In this document: positions 1 to 9,856 of the stretch, in pieces | Layout of the letters: each line of letters begins with the position of its first letter | How positions within the stretch are numbered: the first letter of the stretch is position 1 | Assembly (NCBI GenBank): GCA_015059925.1 | Contig: SUZL01000006.1 | Coordinates: 43,287-107,286 of the forward strand | Origin: Rikenellaceae bacterium | GTDB taxonomy: Bacteria > Bacteroidota > Bacteroidia > Bacteroidales > Rikenellaceae | Length of the DNA: 64,000 nt | Direction: 5' to 3' | Notes under the pieces: generated by a model | What the model was told of the DNA's origin: nothing | The model's input: the letters and a program-made list of their open reading frames with translations, nothing else | The model's database searches: none | Program-made: the position numbers and the translations under genes

Positions 1-525
1 GGAACGGGTATCGCCCGTCGTACCGACGAATATATCGCCGATAAGATAAATTCAGGTAAGGCTATCATTGCCGTAAATCGTAACGAGTTCGTAGGATTCT
101 GCTACATCGAGTCGTGGGGCCACGACGAGTTTGTTGCCAACTCGGGACTTATCGTCCGTCCGCAGTATCGCGGTATGGGCGTTGCCAAGCGCATCAAGCA
201 GGCCGCTTTCGAGCTCTCGCGCAAGCGTTTCCCCAATGCAAAGCTCTTTGGCCTTACTACCGGCGAGGCCGTTATGCGCATCAACACCGAGCTGGGTTAC
301 GAGCCCGTAACCTTCGCCAAGCTCACCGACGACGAGGCCTTCTGGGCGGGTTGCCAGTCGTGTGTCAATTACGATGTGTTGCAGCGTACGAATATGACCA
401 AATGCCTCTGCACGGGTATGATCTACGATCCCGAGAAGGTTGCCAAGCGCAAGGCTGCCGAGGATGCTGCCAAGACCGAGACGCAGAAGAAGAGCTCCTT
501 CTGGAGCCGTCTGTTTGGCAAATAA
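1..525 (+). CDS. GNAT-family N-acyltransferase (5'-truncated by window), candidate N-acylglutamate synthase of the arginine operon
   Basis: Frame 1 is open from base 1 to the stop at 525; GNAT-like motif VRPQYRGMGVAKRI; directly upstream of argG. Confidence 0.7.
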   Translation, partial: GTGIARRTDEYIADKINSGKAIIAVNRNEFVGFCYIESWGHDEFVANSGLIVRPQYRGMGVAKRIKQAAFELSRKRFPNAKLFGLTTGEAVMRINTELGYEPVTFAKLTDDEAFWAGCQSCVNYDVLQRTNMTKCLCTGMIYDPEKVAKRKAAEDAAKTETQKKSSFWSRLFGK

Positions 526-551
526 TTAATGAAAATAAAAACAAGAAAGAT

Positions 552-1742
552 ATGAAGAAAGTTGTATTGGCATATAGTGGAGGTTTGGATACCTCGTTTT
601 GTGTAATGTATCTTACCAAGGAGCTCGGCTACGAGGTCTATACGGCTCTGGCCAACACGGGCGGTTTCTCGGCCGAGGAGTTGGAGGCCGTCGAGAAGCG
701 TGCCTATGCTCTGGGTGCGAAGAAGCACGTTAATATCGACGTTACGGCCGACTACTACGGCAAGTGCATCAAGTATATGGTTATGGGTAACGTCCTGCGT
801 AACAAGACCTATCCCATCTCGGTTAGCTCGGAGCGTACGTTTCAGGCTCTGGCTATCGTGAATTATGCCAACTCTATCGGCGCCGACGCCATTGCTCACG
901 GCTCGACGGGTGCGGGTAACGATCAGGTGCGTTTCGACCTTACGTTTGAGGTCTTCGCTCCGCAGGTTGAGATTATCACCCCCACACGCGATATGAAACT
1001 CACGCGCGAGTACGAGATTAACTACCTCAAGGAGAACGGCTTCGAGGCCGACTTCACGAAGATGGCCTACTCGATCAACAAGGGCGTTTGGGGCACCTCG
1101 GTCGGAGGCAAGGAGACCCTCTGCTCGGCCACCAATCTGCCCGATGAGGCCTATCCCTCGCAGCTTCAGAAGGAGGGCACCGAGTCGCTCGAGATTGAGT
1201 TCAAGAACGGTGAGGTCGTAGGTGTTAATGGCGAGGCCCTGTCGGGTGTTGCCGCCATCAATAAGCTGGAGGCTATCGGCTCGGCTTGGGCTATCGGCCG
1301 CGACACGCACGTCGGCGACACGCTGGTGGGCATCAAGGGCCGCGTAGGTTTCGAGGCTGCCGCACCGATGCTTATCATCAAGGCTCACGAGCTATTGGAG
1401 AAGCACACGCTGACCAAGTGGCAGCAGTATTGGAAGGATCAGATCGGAACGTGGTACGGAATGTTTATGCACGAGGCTATGTACTCGGAGCCCGTTATGC
1501 GCGATATTGAGAAGTTCCTCGAGAGCAGCCAGCGCAACGTCTCGGGTAAGGTGTTCTTGACGCTGCGTCCCTACACCTTCACGCTGGTCGGCATTGAGTC
1601 GGAGCACGACTTGATGAACGCCCGCTTTGCCGAGTATGGCGAGATGAACAATGCGTGGACGGCCGACGACGTGAAGGGCTTCACGAAGATCACTTCGATG
1701 CCTCTTAAGATTTATCACGCTGTAAACCCCGACGAAGAGTAA
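552..1742 (+). CDS. argG: Argininosuccinate synthase
   Basis: MKKVVLAYSGGLDTSFCVMYL N-terminal PP-loop motif; start trimmed from the longer ORF to ATG 552; full length about 396 aa. Confidence 0.97.
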   Translation: MKKVVLAYSGGLDTSFCVMYLTKELGYEVYTALANTGGFSAEELEAVEKRAYALGAKKHVNIDVTADYYGKCIKYMVMGNVLRNKTYPISVSSERTFQALAIVNYANSIGADAIAHGSTGAGNDQVRFDLTFEVFAPQVEIITPTRDMKLTREYEINYLKENGFEADFTKMAYSINKGVWGTSVGGKETLCSATNLPDEAYPSQLQKEGTESLEIEFKNGEVVGVNGEALSGVAAINKLEAIGSAWAIGRDTHVGDTLVGIKGRVGFEAAAPMLIIKAHELLEKHTLTKWQQYWKDQIGTWYGMFMHEAMYSEPVMRDIEKFLESSQRNVSGKVFLTLRPYTFTLVGIESEHDLMNARFAEYGEMNNAWTADDVKGFTKITSMPLKIYHAVNPDEE

Positions 1743-2704
1743 TGATTAGAGTAGCAATAGCAGGCGGCGCGGGCTATACCGCGGGTGAGTTGATCCGTAT
1801 CCTTATCAACCACCCCTCGGCCGAGCTTAAGTATATCCAGAGTTCGTCGCACGCAGGCGAGCCCATCCACTCCGTGCATAGCGATCTGCTTTATAGCGAT
1901 CTGTGTTTCTCGGATATTGACTTTACGGATATTGACGTGCTCTTTATCTGTATGGGCCACGGTAATTCGGCTAAGTTTCTGGAGGAGAACCCCGTTCCCG
2001 CCAATGTCAAGATTATTGACCTTAGTAACGACTTCCGCCTCAAGGCCGATGCCGGCGAGTTCGTCTATGGCGCTCCGGAGCTCAACCGCGAGAAGATTCG
2101 CGCGGCCCGTTGCGTAGCCAATCCGGGCTGCTTCGCCACCTCGATCAATCTGGCTTTGCTGCCTCTGGCTGCGGCTGGAATCCTTCCAGAGGATGTAACC
2201 GTTACGGGCATTACGGGCTCGACGGGTGCTGGCCAGAAGCCGACTAACGATACCCACTTTAGCAACCGCTCGGCCAACCTGTCGAACTATAAGGTCTTTA
2301 CGCACCAGCATTTGGGCGAGATCGGTGAGACGGTCGTGGCAGCGGGTGGAGCCCCTACGACCGACATCGCGTTCGTTCCCGTTCGCGGCTGCCATACGCG
2401 CGGCATTATGAGCGATGTTGTGGTGCGCTTAGACGAGGATCTGGAGAAGATTACGGAGATTTTCAAGACCTACTACGCCTCGCATCCCTTTGTCTGCGTG
2501 AGCGATAAGCCCGTGTATATGAAGCAGGTGGTAAATACCAACTACTGCTTCCTCTCGTTGCAGAAGTCTGACCGCAAGTTGCTCATCACGGCTGTTATCG
2601 ACAACCTTACGAAGGGCGCTTCGGGACAGGCCGTACAGAATATGAACCTTATGTTTGGTCTTGACGAGATGGAGGGTCTGCGCCTTAAGGCAAATTATTT
2701 CTAA
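1742..2704 (+). CDS. argC: N-acetyl(succinyl)-gamma-glutamyl-phosphate reductase
   Basis: MIRVAIAGGAGYTAGELIRIL, catalytic ANPGCFATS; 1-nt overlap (TAATG) with argG. Confidence 0.97.
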   Translation: MIRVAIAGGAGYTAGELIRILINHPSAELKYIQSSSHAGEPIHSVHSDLLYSDLCFSDIDFTDIDVLFICMGHGNSAKFLEENPVPANVKIIDLSNDFRLKADAGEFVYGAPELNREKIRAARCVANPGCFATSINLALLPLAAAGILPEDVTVTGITGSTGAGQKPTNDTHFSNRSANLSNYKVFTHQHLGEIGETVVAAGGAPTTDIAFVPVRGCHTRGIMSDVVVRLDEDLEKITEIFKTYYASHPFVCVSDKPVYMKQVVNTNYCFLSLQKSDRKLLITAVIDNLTKGASGQAVQNMNLMFGLDEMEGLRLKANYF

Positions 2705-2716
2705 ACACGACGTACA

Positions 2717-3853
2717 ATGAAACTTTTTGATGTATATTCTCTGCTCGACTTGGAGCCCGTGCGCGCCGAGGGTGCTTACCTCTGGGATAAGAACGGTGTG
2801 GAGTACCTCGACTTCTACGGCGGCCACGCCGTGATCTCGATCGGCCACACTCACCCCCACTATGTCGAGAAGATCACCGATCAGCTCTCGCGCATCGGTT
2901 TCTACTCCAATGCCGTCATCAACGGCTTGCAGGTGGAGCTGGCCGAGAAGTTGGGCCCCCTTACGGGCTATCCCGACTATGAGCTCTTCCTCTGCAATAG
3001 CGGCGCGGAGGCTAACGAGAATGCCGTTAAGCTGGCCTCATTCACTACGGGCCGCTCGCGCGTTTTGGCTATGCACGCCGCCTTTCACGGCCGCACGAGT
3101 ATGGCCGTAGCGTTGTCGGATAACCCTGCTATTCAGGCCCCAGCGAATAAGACCGATAATGTAACTTTCATTGACCTGAACGACTTGGAGGCTCTCGAGC
3201 GTGAGCTTCTCTCGGAGCAGTACGCCGCCGTTATCATCGAGCCTATTCAGGGCGTTGGCGGCATCCGTATGGCTTCGGACGAGTTCCTCCACGCGGCACG
3301 CGAGCTGTGCAATCGAACGGGCACGCTGCTGGTGATGGACGAGGTGCAGTCGGGCTATGGCCGTAGTGGAAAGTTCTTCGCTCACCAGTGGTCGGGCGTC
3401 AAGGCCGACATCGTCTCGATGGCCAAGGGTATCGCCAACGGCTTTCCCGTCGGTGCGATTATCATCTCTCCCGAAATCCCTGCCCGCAAAGGTATGCTCG
3501 GAACGACGTTCGGAGGTAGCCACTTGGCTTGCGCTGCAGCCATCGCCGTTGCGGATGTAGTGAGGGAGGAGAATCTCGTTGAGAATGCCCACCTGATGGG
3601 TGAGAAGATCATCGAGGGTATCAAGGGCGTGAAGGGTATAACGGACATACGCGGTCGCGGCCTTATGATCGGTATCGACCTGAGCGTTCCGCAGGCCGAC
3701 TTCCGCCGCGTTCTGCGCGAGAAATACCACATTATGACGGGCCTTACGGGACAATATACCTTGCGTCTGCTGCCGCCTCTGGTGATTGGACCGAAGGAGG
3801 TCGATCGCTTCGTCGAGGCCTTTAGAAAGACGGCGGCCGAGTTGTGCCAATAG
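2717..3853 (+). CDS. argD: Acetyl(succinyl)ornithine aminotransferase
   Basis: Class III PLP aminotransferase, GHTHPHYVEKI and LLVMDEVQSGYGRSGKFFAHQ motifs; operon position. Confidence 0.93.
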   Translation: MKLFDVYSLLDLEPVRAEGAYLWDKNGVEYLDFYGGHAVISIGHTHPHYVEKITDQLSRIGFYSNAVINGLQVELAEKLGPLTGYPDYELFLCNSGAEANENAVKLASFTTGRSRVLAMHAAFHGRTSMAVALSDNPAIQAPANKTDNVTFIDLNDLEALERELLSEQYAAVIIEPIQGVGGIRMASDEFLHAARELCNRTGTLLVMDEVQSGYGRSGKFFAHQWSGVKADIVSMAKGIANGFPVGAIIISPEIPARKGMLGTTFGGSHLACAAAIAVADVVREENLVENAHLMGEKIIEGIKGVKGITDIRGRGLMIGIDLSVPQADFRRVLREKYHIMTGLTGQYTLRLLPPLVIGPKEVDRFVEAFRKTAAELCQ

Positions 3854-3871
3854 AAAAGAAATTACAGATTG

Positions 3872-4633
3872 ATGAAGATAAAAGTTATCAAGATCGGCGG
3901 CAAGCTGATCGAAAATAATGACGTTCTCGCTTCGTTGTGCGACCACCTTGCGTCGCTCGGCGAGGCGTTCGTCTTGGTACACGGAGGTGGCGTTATGGGC
4001 TCGCATCTGGCCCAGAAACTGGGTGTCGAGGTGAAGATGCACGAGGGCCGTCGCATCACAGATGCCGCCACGTTGGAGATTGCCGTTATGGCCTACGCGG
4101 GACTTGCCAATAAGCGTGTCGTGGCTGCTCTTCAGGCGCGAGGCGTGAATGCCTGCGGCCTGTCGGGTTGTGATATGGCGGTCGTGAAGTCGCACCGCCG
4201 CCCCGTCAAGGATATCGATTGGGGCTTCGTGGGCGATGTCGATGAGGTCAATGCTGACGTGCTGGCGCTGCTGCTCGACAATGGTGCTATCCCCGTTGTG
4301 TCGCCCATCACCTTTTCTCCCGCGGGCGATCTGCTCAACACCAATGCCGATAGCGTAGCCTCGGCCGTAGCGAAGGGTTTGGCACAGAAGTATGATGTTG
4401 AGCTGGTCTTTACGCTCGATAAGGCGGGTGTGTTGCTCGATGTGGATGACGATGAGTCGCTCATTCCGACCATCACCCCCTCGCTCTATGCCCAGCTCAA
4501 GGCCGAGGAGAAGATTCACTCGGGTATGATCCCCAAGATCGATAACGCCTACCAGACCATCGAGGCGGGTGTTAGCTCGGTGCGTATCACCTCGCCCTCT
4601 AACCTTATGGGCGGAACAGTGGTTGTAAAATAG
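3872..4633 (+). CDS. argB: Acetyl(succinyl)glutamate kinase
   Basis: Amino-acid kinase fold: KVIKIGGKLIE, VLVHGGG, KIDNAYQTIEAGVSSVRI; ATG at 3872 preferred over TTG 3869. Confidence 0.93.
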   Translation: MKIKVIKIGGKLIENNDVLASLCDHLASLGEAFVLVHGGGVMGSHLAQKLGVEVKMHEGRRITDAATLEIAVMAYAGLANKRVVAALQARGVNACGLSGCDMAVVKSHRRPVKDIDWGFVGDVDEVNADVLALLLDNGAIPVVSPITFSPAGDLLNTNADSVASAVAKGLAQKYDVELVFTLDKAGVLLDVDDDESLIPTITPSLYAQLKAEEKIHSGMIPKIDNAYQTIEAGVSSVRITSPSNLMGGTVVVK

Positions 4634-4639
4634 TTAGTT

Positions 4640-5701
4640 ATGCAGTTTGAACACGCCATAGATTTACTCCGTAGGCTTATTGCCACGCCCTCCATCAGCC
4701 GCGACGAGGCTGCCGCAGCCGCCATCGTTGAGGCGGAGCTGCTCCGTTGGGGCTTTGAGCCGCAGCGCAAGGGCAATAACGTCTGGGCCGAGGCGTGGGC
4801 GCACGATGCGGGAAAGCCTACGATCCTTCTCGATGCCCACCTCGATACGGTTAAACCCAATGCGGCGTGGACGCGCGATCCCTATGCGCCTACTATCGAG
4901 GGCGATCGACTCTATGGCTTGGGCAGTAACGATACGGGCGGATCGATTGCGGCGATGTTTCTCGCGTTTGCGGAGTTAGCCACCACCGAGCAACCCTACA
5001 ATCTAATTCTCCTGCTTTCGGCCGAGGAGGAGGTTACGGGCGTGGGTGGCGTGAGGGCTGTCCTACAAGAGCTACCGCCTATCGATTTTGCAATCGTGGG
5101 CGAGCCTACGTTGCTTCAGGTAGCCGTTGCCGAGAAGGGACTTATGGTGCTGGACTGCACGGCGAAAGGCGTTGCCGGCCACGCGGCACGAGAGGAGGGT
5201 GTGAATGCCATCTATAAGGCTCTGAAGGATATAGAGTGGTTCCGCTCGCATTGCTTCGAGCGCGTATCACCACTTCTTGGCCCCGTCAAGATGACCGTTA
5301 CGGGCATAGAGGCAGGCACGCAGCACAACGTAATCCCCTCGGAGTGTCGCTTTATGGTCGATGTGAGGGTGAATGAGTGCTACCGCAACGAGGAGCTACT
5401 GTCGCTGATTCGCGCGAGTGTCGAGTGCGATGTGCAACCCCGTTCGACGCACCTTAATTCGTCGGCAATCTCGCTCTCGCATCCTGCCGTTGAGCGCCTT
5501 ATTGCCGAGGGGTGTGAGCCTTTCGGATCGCCTACGATGTCGAATCAGGCTGTTATGCCGTTCCCGACGTTGAAGTTCGGCCCGGGCGATAGTGCCCGCT
5601 CGCATACGGCCGACGAGTATATCTGCCTTGGCGAGGTGGAGGTAGCGGCGGCGATCTACAAACGAGTATTGAATAATTTGAAAATAGAAAAACTACAATA
5701 G
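4640..5701 (+). CDS. argE: M20-family acetyl(succinyl)ornithine deacylase
   Basis: M20 metallopeptidase motifs LLDAHLDTVKPN, GLGSNDTGGS, SAEEEVTG; in arg operon. Confidence 0.88.
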   Translation: MQFEHAIDLLRRLIATPSISRDEAAAAAIVEAELLRWGFEPQRKGNNVWAEAWAHDAGKPTILLDAHLDTVKPNAAWTRDPYAPTIEGDRLYGLGSNDTGGSIAAMFLAFAELATTEQPYNLILLLSAEEEVTGVGGVRAVLQELPPIDFAIVGEPTLLQVAVAEKGLMVLDCTAKGVAGHAAREEGVNAIYKALKDIEWFRSHCFERVSPLLGPVKMTVTGIEAGTQHNVIPSECRFMVDVRVNECYRNEELLSLIRASVECDVQPRSTHLNSSAISLSHPAVERLIAEGCEPFGSPTMSNQAVMPFPTLKFGPGDSARSHTADEYICLGEVEVAAAIYKRVLNNLKIEKLQ

Positions 5702-5703
5702 AT

Positions 5704-7032
5704 ATGAAACTTTGGGATAAAGGATATTCTACCGATCAATTCGTCGAGGAGTTCACCGTTGGCCGCGACCGCGAGCTTGATCTCTATCTTGCCGAGGCCG
5801 ACGTGCTGGGCAATATGGCCCATATGAAGATGCTTCATTCGATTGGCCTGCTTACCGAGGAGGATCACGACGCTCTCGCCGAGGGCCTTAAGAAGATTCA
5901 TCAGCAGGTGCTCTCGGGTGATTTTCTGATCGAGGAGGGTGTCGAGGATGTCCACTCGCAGGTGGAGTTTCTCCTCACGCAGATGTGTGGCGATGCGGGC
6001 AAGCGCATCCATACGGGCCGCTCGCGCAACGATCAGGTTATGGTCGATCTGAAACTCTTCTCGCGTAGTGCCCTTATCTCATTGCAGCAGAGCGTAGAGT
6101 CGCTTTTCCGCGTGCTTATGACTAAGGCCGAGGAGTATCGCGATGTGCTTCTGCCGGGCTATACCCACCAGCAGGTTGCAATGCCCTCGTCGTTTGGTAT
6201 GTGGCTCAGCGCCTATGCCGAGTCTCTGGCCGACGATCTGCTGATGTTGCGTGCCGCCTACGACCTTGTCAATACCAACCCTCTGGGCTCTGGTGCAGGT
6301 TATGGCTCGTCGGTGCCTCTGAACCGCACGATGACTACCCAACTGCTCGGCTTCGAGGATTTGGCCTATAACTCGGTCTATGCGCAGATGCAGCGCGGCA
6401 AGACCGAGCGCACCGTGCTTACCGCCATTGCCGCCATCGCTGCCACCATCGGCCGCCTTGCACAGGATGTATGCCTCTACTCGTGCGCCAACTTCGGTTT
6501 TGTCAAGTTGCCCGATGCCTTCACTACGGGTTCGAGCATTATGCCCCACAAGAAGAATCCCGACATCTTCGAGCTCTCGCGCGCCAAGTGCAACCGCTTG
6601 CAGGCTATGCCTATGGAGGTTACGCTCATTGCGACCAACCTGCCGTCGGGTTACTTCCGCGATATGCAGCTCACCAAGGAGATCTACGTTCCCGCGTTCA
6701 AGGAACTTAGCGACGTTATGCGAATGGTGAGCGAGGGAATATCGCAGATGTGGATCAACCGCGACATCCTCTCTAACGATATTTACAAGTATCTCTTTAC
6801 CGTCGAGGATGTTAATGATGCCGTTGCCAAGGGCGTTCCCTTCCGCGACGCCTATCGTGAAGTGGGTATGCGTGTCCACGAGGGTCGTTACGAGCACGAC
6901 GGCCGCGAGCTCCATCACACGCACGAGGGTAGCATCGGCAACCTCTGCCTCGATGCCATCGAGCGCAAGTTCGAGCGTCATAAGTTTGATTTCTCGACCG
7001 CTCTGAAGGCCGAGCAAGAGCTGATGAAGTAG
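5704..7032 (+). CDS. argH: Argininosuccinate lyase
   Basis: Signature GSSIMPHKKNPD; HTGRSRNDQV. Confidence 0.96.
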   Translation: MKLWDKGYSTDQFVEEFTVGRDRELDLYLAEADVLGNMAHMKMLHSIGLLTEEDHDALAEGLKKIHQQVLSGDFLIEEGVEDVHSQVEFLLTQMCGDAGKRIHTGRSRNDQVMVDLKLFSRSALISLQQSVESLFRVLMTKAEEYRDVLLPGYTHQQVAMPSSFGMWLSAYAESLADDLLMLRAAYDLVNTNPLGSGAGYGSSVPLNRTMTTQLLGFEDLAYNSVYAQMQRGKTERTVLTAIAAIAATIGRLAQDVCLYSCANFGFVKLPDAFTTGSSIMPHKKNPDIFELSRAKCNRLQAMPMEVTLIATNLPSGYFRDMQLTKEIYVPAFKELSDVMRMVSEGISQMWINRDILSNDIYKYLFTVEDVNDAVAKGVPFRDAYREVGMRVHEGRYEHDGRELHHTHEGSIGNLCLDAIERKFERHKFDFSTALKAEQELMK

Positions 7033-7970
7033 TGAGCGAATTCGGACTCATAGCCCAGATTGCCAAGCGCTTTGCCTCGATCGACCACCACGGCTGGGAG
7101 GCTATCGGCGACGACTGCACCGTTCTGCCCATCGGCGACGAGGCACTCGTCATAACCACTGATATGCTCATCGAGGGTGTCCACTTCCTGCGCGACAAGA
7201 TCTCGCCCGAGGAGCTGGGCCGCAAGTCCCTCGCCGTAAACCTTAGCGATGTTGCCGCTATGGGCGTTCGCCCCGTTGCGACGTTGCTGTCGGTTGCTCT
7301 CTCAAAAGATGCTACCGAGGAGTGGGCCGAGCGATTCACGGCGGGCTATCACGCTCTCTCCGAGGAGTATAGCGTTGCGCTTGTCGGTGGCGACACCACC
7401 TCGTCCGAGTGCGGAATCGCAATCAATGTCGTTGCCATTGGTCGTGGCCCGTTGGCCAACGTCAAGCGCCGCTCGGCTGCCTGCGTGGGCGATATAGTCT
7501 ATGTGGGTGGTGAGCTGGGAGCCTCGGCGCGAGGCCTAAAGGATATTTTTGCGGGTAATGACGCTACGCCAAACGCTGCCATACATCGTAATCAGCAGGC
7601 GCAAGTAGCTGAGGGTGAGTGGTTAGGATCGCGCGCGGAGGTACACGCTATGATGGATCTCTCGGATGGACTGGCCTCCGATCTTTGCCATATCCTGCGC
7701 GCCTCGAAGTGCGGTGCCGAGCTATATGCCGAGCAGATTCCCGCTGTCGATGGCGACATCGAGTCGGCCGTTGCGGGGGGTGAGGATTATAAGCTATTGT
7801 TTACCGTCGCTGAGACCTCTGCCGCGCAACTTGAGAGCGACTTTCTCGCGCATTTCGGCCGTCCGATCTATCGCGTTGGGCGTATTGTAGAGTCCGAAAA
7901 CCACACCATTCGTTGGTTCAGCGAGGGTAAGGAGTTCTCTCCCGACTGGAAGGGTTTTACTCACTTCTAA
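7032..7970 (+). CDS. thiL: Thiamine-monophosphate kinase
   Basis: GWEAIGDDCTVLP..ITTDMLIEGVHFL, GGDTTSS; GTG start overlapping argH stop by 1 nt. Confidence 0.92.
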   Translation: MSEFGLIAQIAKRFASIDHHGWEAIGDDCTVLPIGDEALVITTDMLIEGVHFLRDKISPEELGRKSLAVNLSDVAAMGVRPVATLLSVALSKDATEEWAERFTAGYHALSEEYSVALVGGDTTSSECGIAINVVAIGRGPLANVKRRSAACVGDIVYVGGELGASARGLKDIFAGNDATPNAAIHRNQQAQVAEGEWLGSRAEVHAMMDLSDGLASDLCHILRASKCGAELYAEQIPAVDGDIESAVAGGEDYKLLFTVAETSAAQLESDFLAHFGRPIYRVGRIVESENHTIRWFSEGKEFSPDWKGFTHF

Positions 7971-9427
7971 TCTTTGCGGCCTGATAGTGAGCGCTTTGCA
8001 ACGTCGATAGCCGTACGGAAACTCTCCAGCCTAAAGATAAGTCCGCCAATTCCATAGGTCGCAACCCCCACAAAGATTTTTATCGCAAGTCGCGCTCCTG
8101 TACTCCACTGGGCGGCATACTCTCCCACCAACATCACCGTGCCATACATCGCCGCCGTGAGCAACGCAATCGGCACGATACTCCTTATGATTCGCCACAG
8201 CGTCAGCGTGGTGTATCGCAGCGAAGGAATCATATTGAGCAGCATCTCACACGCCGCAGCAATACCCAATCCCCACGCAACAGCCATCACGCTGTGCGGG
8301 ATTGTCACCACGAGTATTATTGTCCAGATGATGCGCTTTGCGATCTCCAATCGTAGGATTGTCGCGCCGTCGCTCTTGACTTTCAGAATGTTATAGCACA
8401 CGAGCGATAACGGCGTAAACAGACTTCCCACACACAAAACCCTAAAGTAGGGTATTGCAGGATGCCAATCGGGTTTGAGCAGCAGATGGTAGAAATCCTC
8501 CGCCGTAGCGATTAGTCCCGCCATCACAGGGAACATTATCGCCGCAGTAAGCATTATGACCATCCGATAACTCTCGGCAAACTTCTGCTCCTCGTCCTTG
8601 ATTCGTGCCAGCGCGGGGAACGTAACGCTCTGTATCGACTGCGAGACGGAGTAGGGCATATAGACCAGTTTCTGCGCCTGATTGAAGTGCCCGAGCGCAT
8701 CACCCGAATAGATCTTTCCGATGAAGAGTTGCGAGATGTTGTTGTAAATCGATGTGATGATTTCGGTCAGCATCAGCCTAAGGCTGAACGGAGCCATCTC
8801 GCCGAGCGCCCCCTTGGTATCCGCCCTTCGGGGTCGCCACTCGCTGCGCCACCAAAGCATTGCCGACTTCGAGGCTATGGCGCTCACTCGCTGCCCGACC
8901 AATGCCCAGATACCCAACCCCGCAACAGCCATCGCAACGGCTATCGCGCCACTGATGAGAATCGAAAGGAAGGTCATCGTCGATAGCTCGGCGAAGCGCA
9001 ACTCGCGTATCATTCGCGTGTTCTGTATTACGCCTATGGCGTTGAGCGGCAACATCAGAAGCATTACGGGTGCTACCTCGGCCAGCACTGGCCAGCCGTA
9101 ATAATCTGCAACATAGGGCGCTATGGCCGTCAGCAGCAGGTAGAGCAGGGTAGATGTTACGATGTTAAAACGAAAAACTGCAAGGTAATCGCCCTCCGTG
9201 GGGGCGGCCTTGCGTATCAGGGTCTGCGAGAATCCGCTATCGACCACCACTTGTGCCAGCGCAACAAATACGGCCAGCACCGCAATAATACCCATATCCA
9301 TCGGCATTATGCGGTTGGCCACGACAATACTCACAACGGCTTGCAGCACCGCCGAGCCAGCCTTCTCGGCTATGCTCCACGCCACGCCCGAAGCCACACG
9401 TTTTGTGAGTTTGCCCTGCTCCGACAT
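7967..9427 (-). CDS. Lipopolysaccharide/oligosaccharide flippase (MOP superfamily, Wzx-like)
   Basis: 486 aa, about 12 hydrophobic segments; KRVASGVAWSIAEKAGSAVLQ N-terminus. Confidence 0.8.
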   Translation of the reverse strand: MSEQGKLTKRVASGVAWSIAEKAGSAVLQAVVSIVVANRIMPMDMGIIAVLAVFVALAQVVVDSGFSQTLIRKAAPTEGDYLAVFRFNIVTSTLLYLLLTAIAPYVADYYGWPVLAEVAPVMLLMLPLNAIGVIQNTRMIRELRFAELSTMTFLSILISGAIAVAMAVAGLGIWALVGQRVSAIASKSAMLWWRSEWRPRRADTKGALGEMAPFSLRLMLTEIITSIYNNISQLFIGKIYSGDALGHFNQAQKLVYMPYSVSQSIQSVTFPALARIKDEEQKFAESYRMVIMLTAAIMFPVMAGLIATAEDFYHLLLKPDWHPAIPYFRVLCVGSLFTPLSLVCYNILKVKSDGATILRLEIAKRIIWTIILVVTIPHSVMAVAWGLGIAAACEMLLNMIPSLRYTTLTLWRIIRSIVPIALLTAAMYGTVMLVGEYAAQWSTGARLAIKIFVGVATYGIGGLIFRLESFRTAIDVAKRSLSGRKD

Positions 9428-9430
9428 ACT

Positions 9431-9853
9431 TTATTCCAGCAATGACTCTACGCCCAGACGGTACGAATCGAGTCCAAAACCCATTATCGAGCCCTTGGCA
9501 ACGGGAGCAATCATCGACGTGTGTCGGAACTCCTCGCGCGCCAGAATCGACGAGATATGCACCTCTACAACGGGTGTCGCAACGGCCGAAATGGCGTCGC
9601 GCAACGCAACGGAAGTGTGCGTGTAGCCTCCCGCGTTGAGTACAATGCCGTCGTAACGGCCTACGCTCGAGTGGATTGCGTTGATCAGCTCGCCCTCGAT
9701 ATTCGACTGGAAGTAGTCGAACTCGGCGCGGCCCTCATATCGCTCGGCAAGCGTTGCGGTGTACTCCTCGAAGGTCGTTGTGCCGTAAATCTCCACGTCG
9801 CGCTTACCCTGCAAATTGAGGTTTGGGCCGTTGAGTATGAGAATTTTCTTCAT
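9431..9853 (-). CDS. aroQ: Type II 3-dehydroquinate dehydratase
   Basis: ILILNGPNLNLQGKRDVEIYG; YTHTSVALRDAI; VEVHISSILAREEFR. Confidence 0.95.
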   Translation of the reverse strand: MKKILILNGPNLNLQGKRDVEIYGTTTFEEYTATLAERYEGRAEFDYFQSNIEGELINAIHSSVGRYDGIVLNAGGYTHTSVALRDAISAVATPVVEVHISSILAREEFRHTSMIAPVAKGSIMGFGLDSYRLGVESLLE

Positions 9854-9856
9854 TGT

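Noticed and set aside
114-551. N-terminal extension of the argG ORF
   Set aside because: Overlaps the GNAT gene out of frame; true ArgG starts with MKKVVLAYSGGLDTS at 552.
3038-4519. 493-aa minus-strand ORF spanning argD and argB
   Set aside because: Crosses two confidently called genes; shadow ORF.
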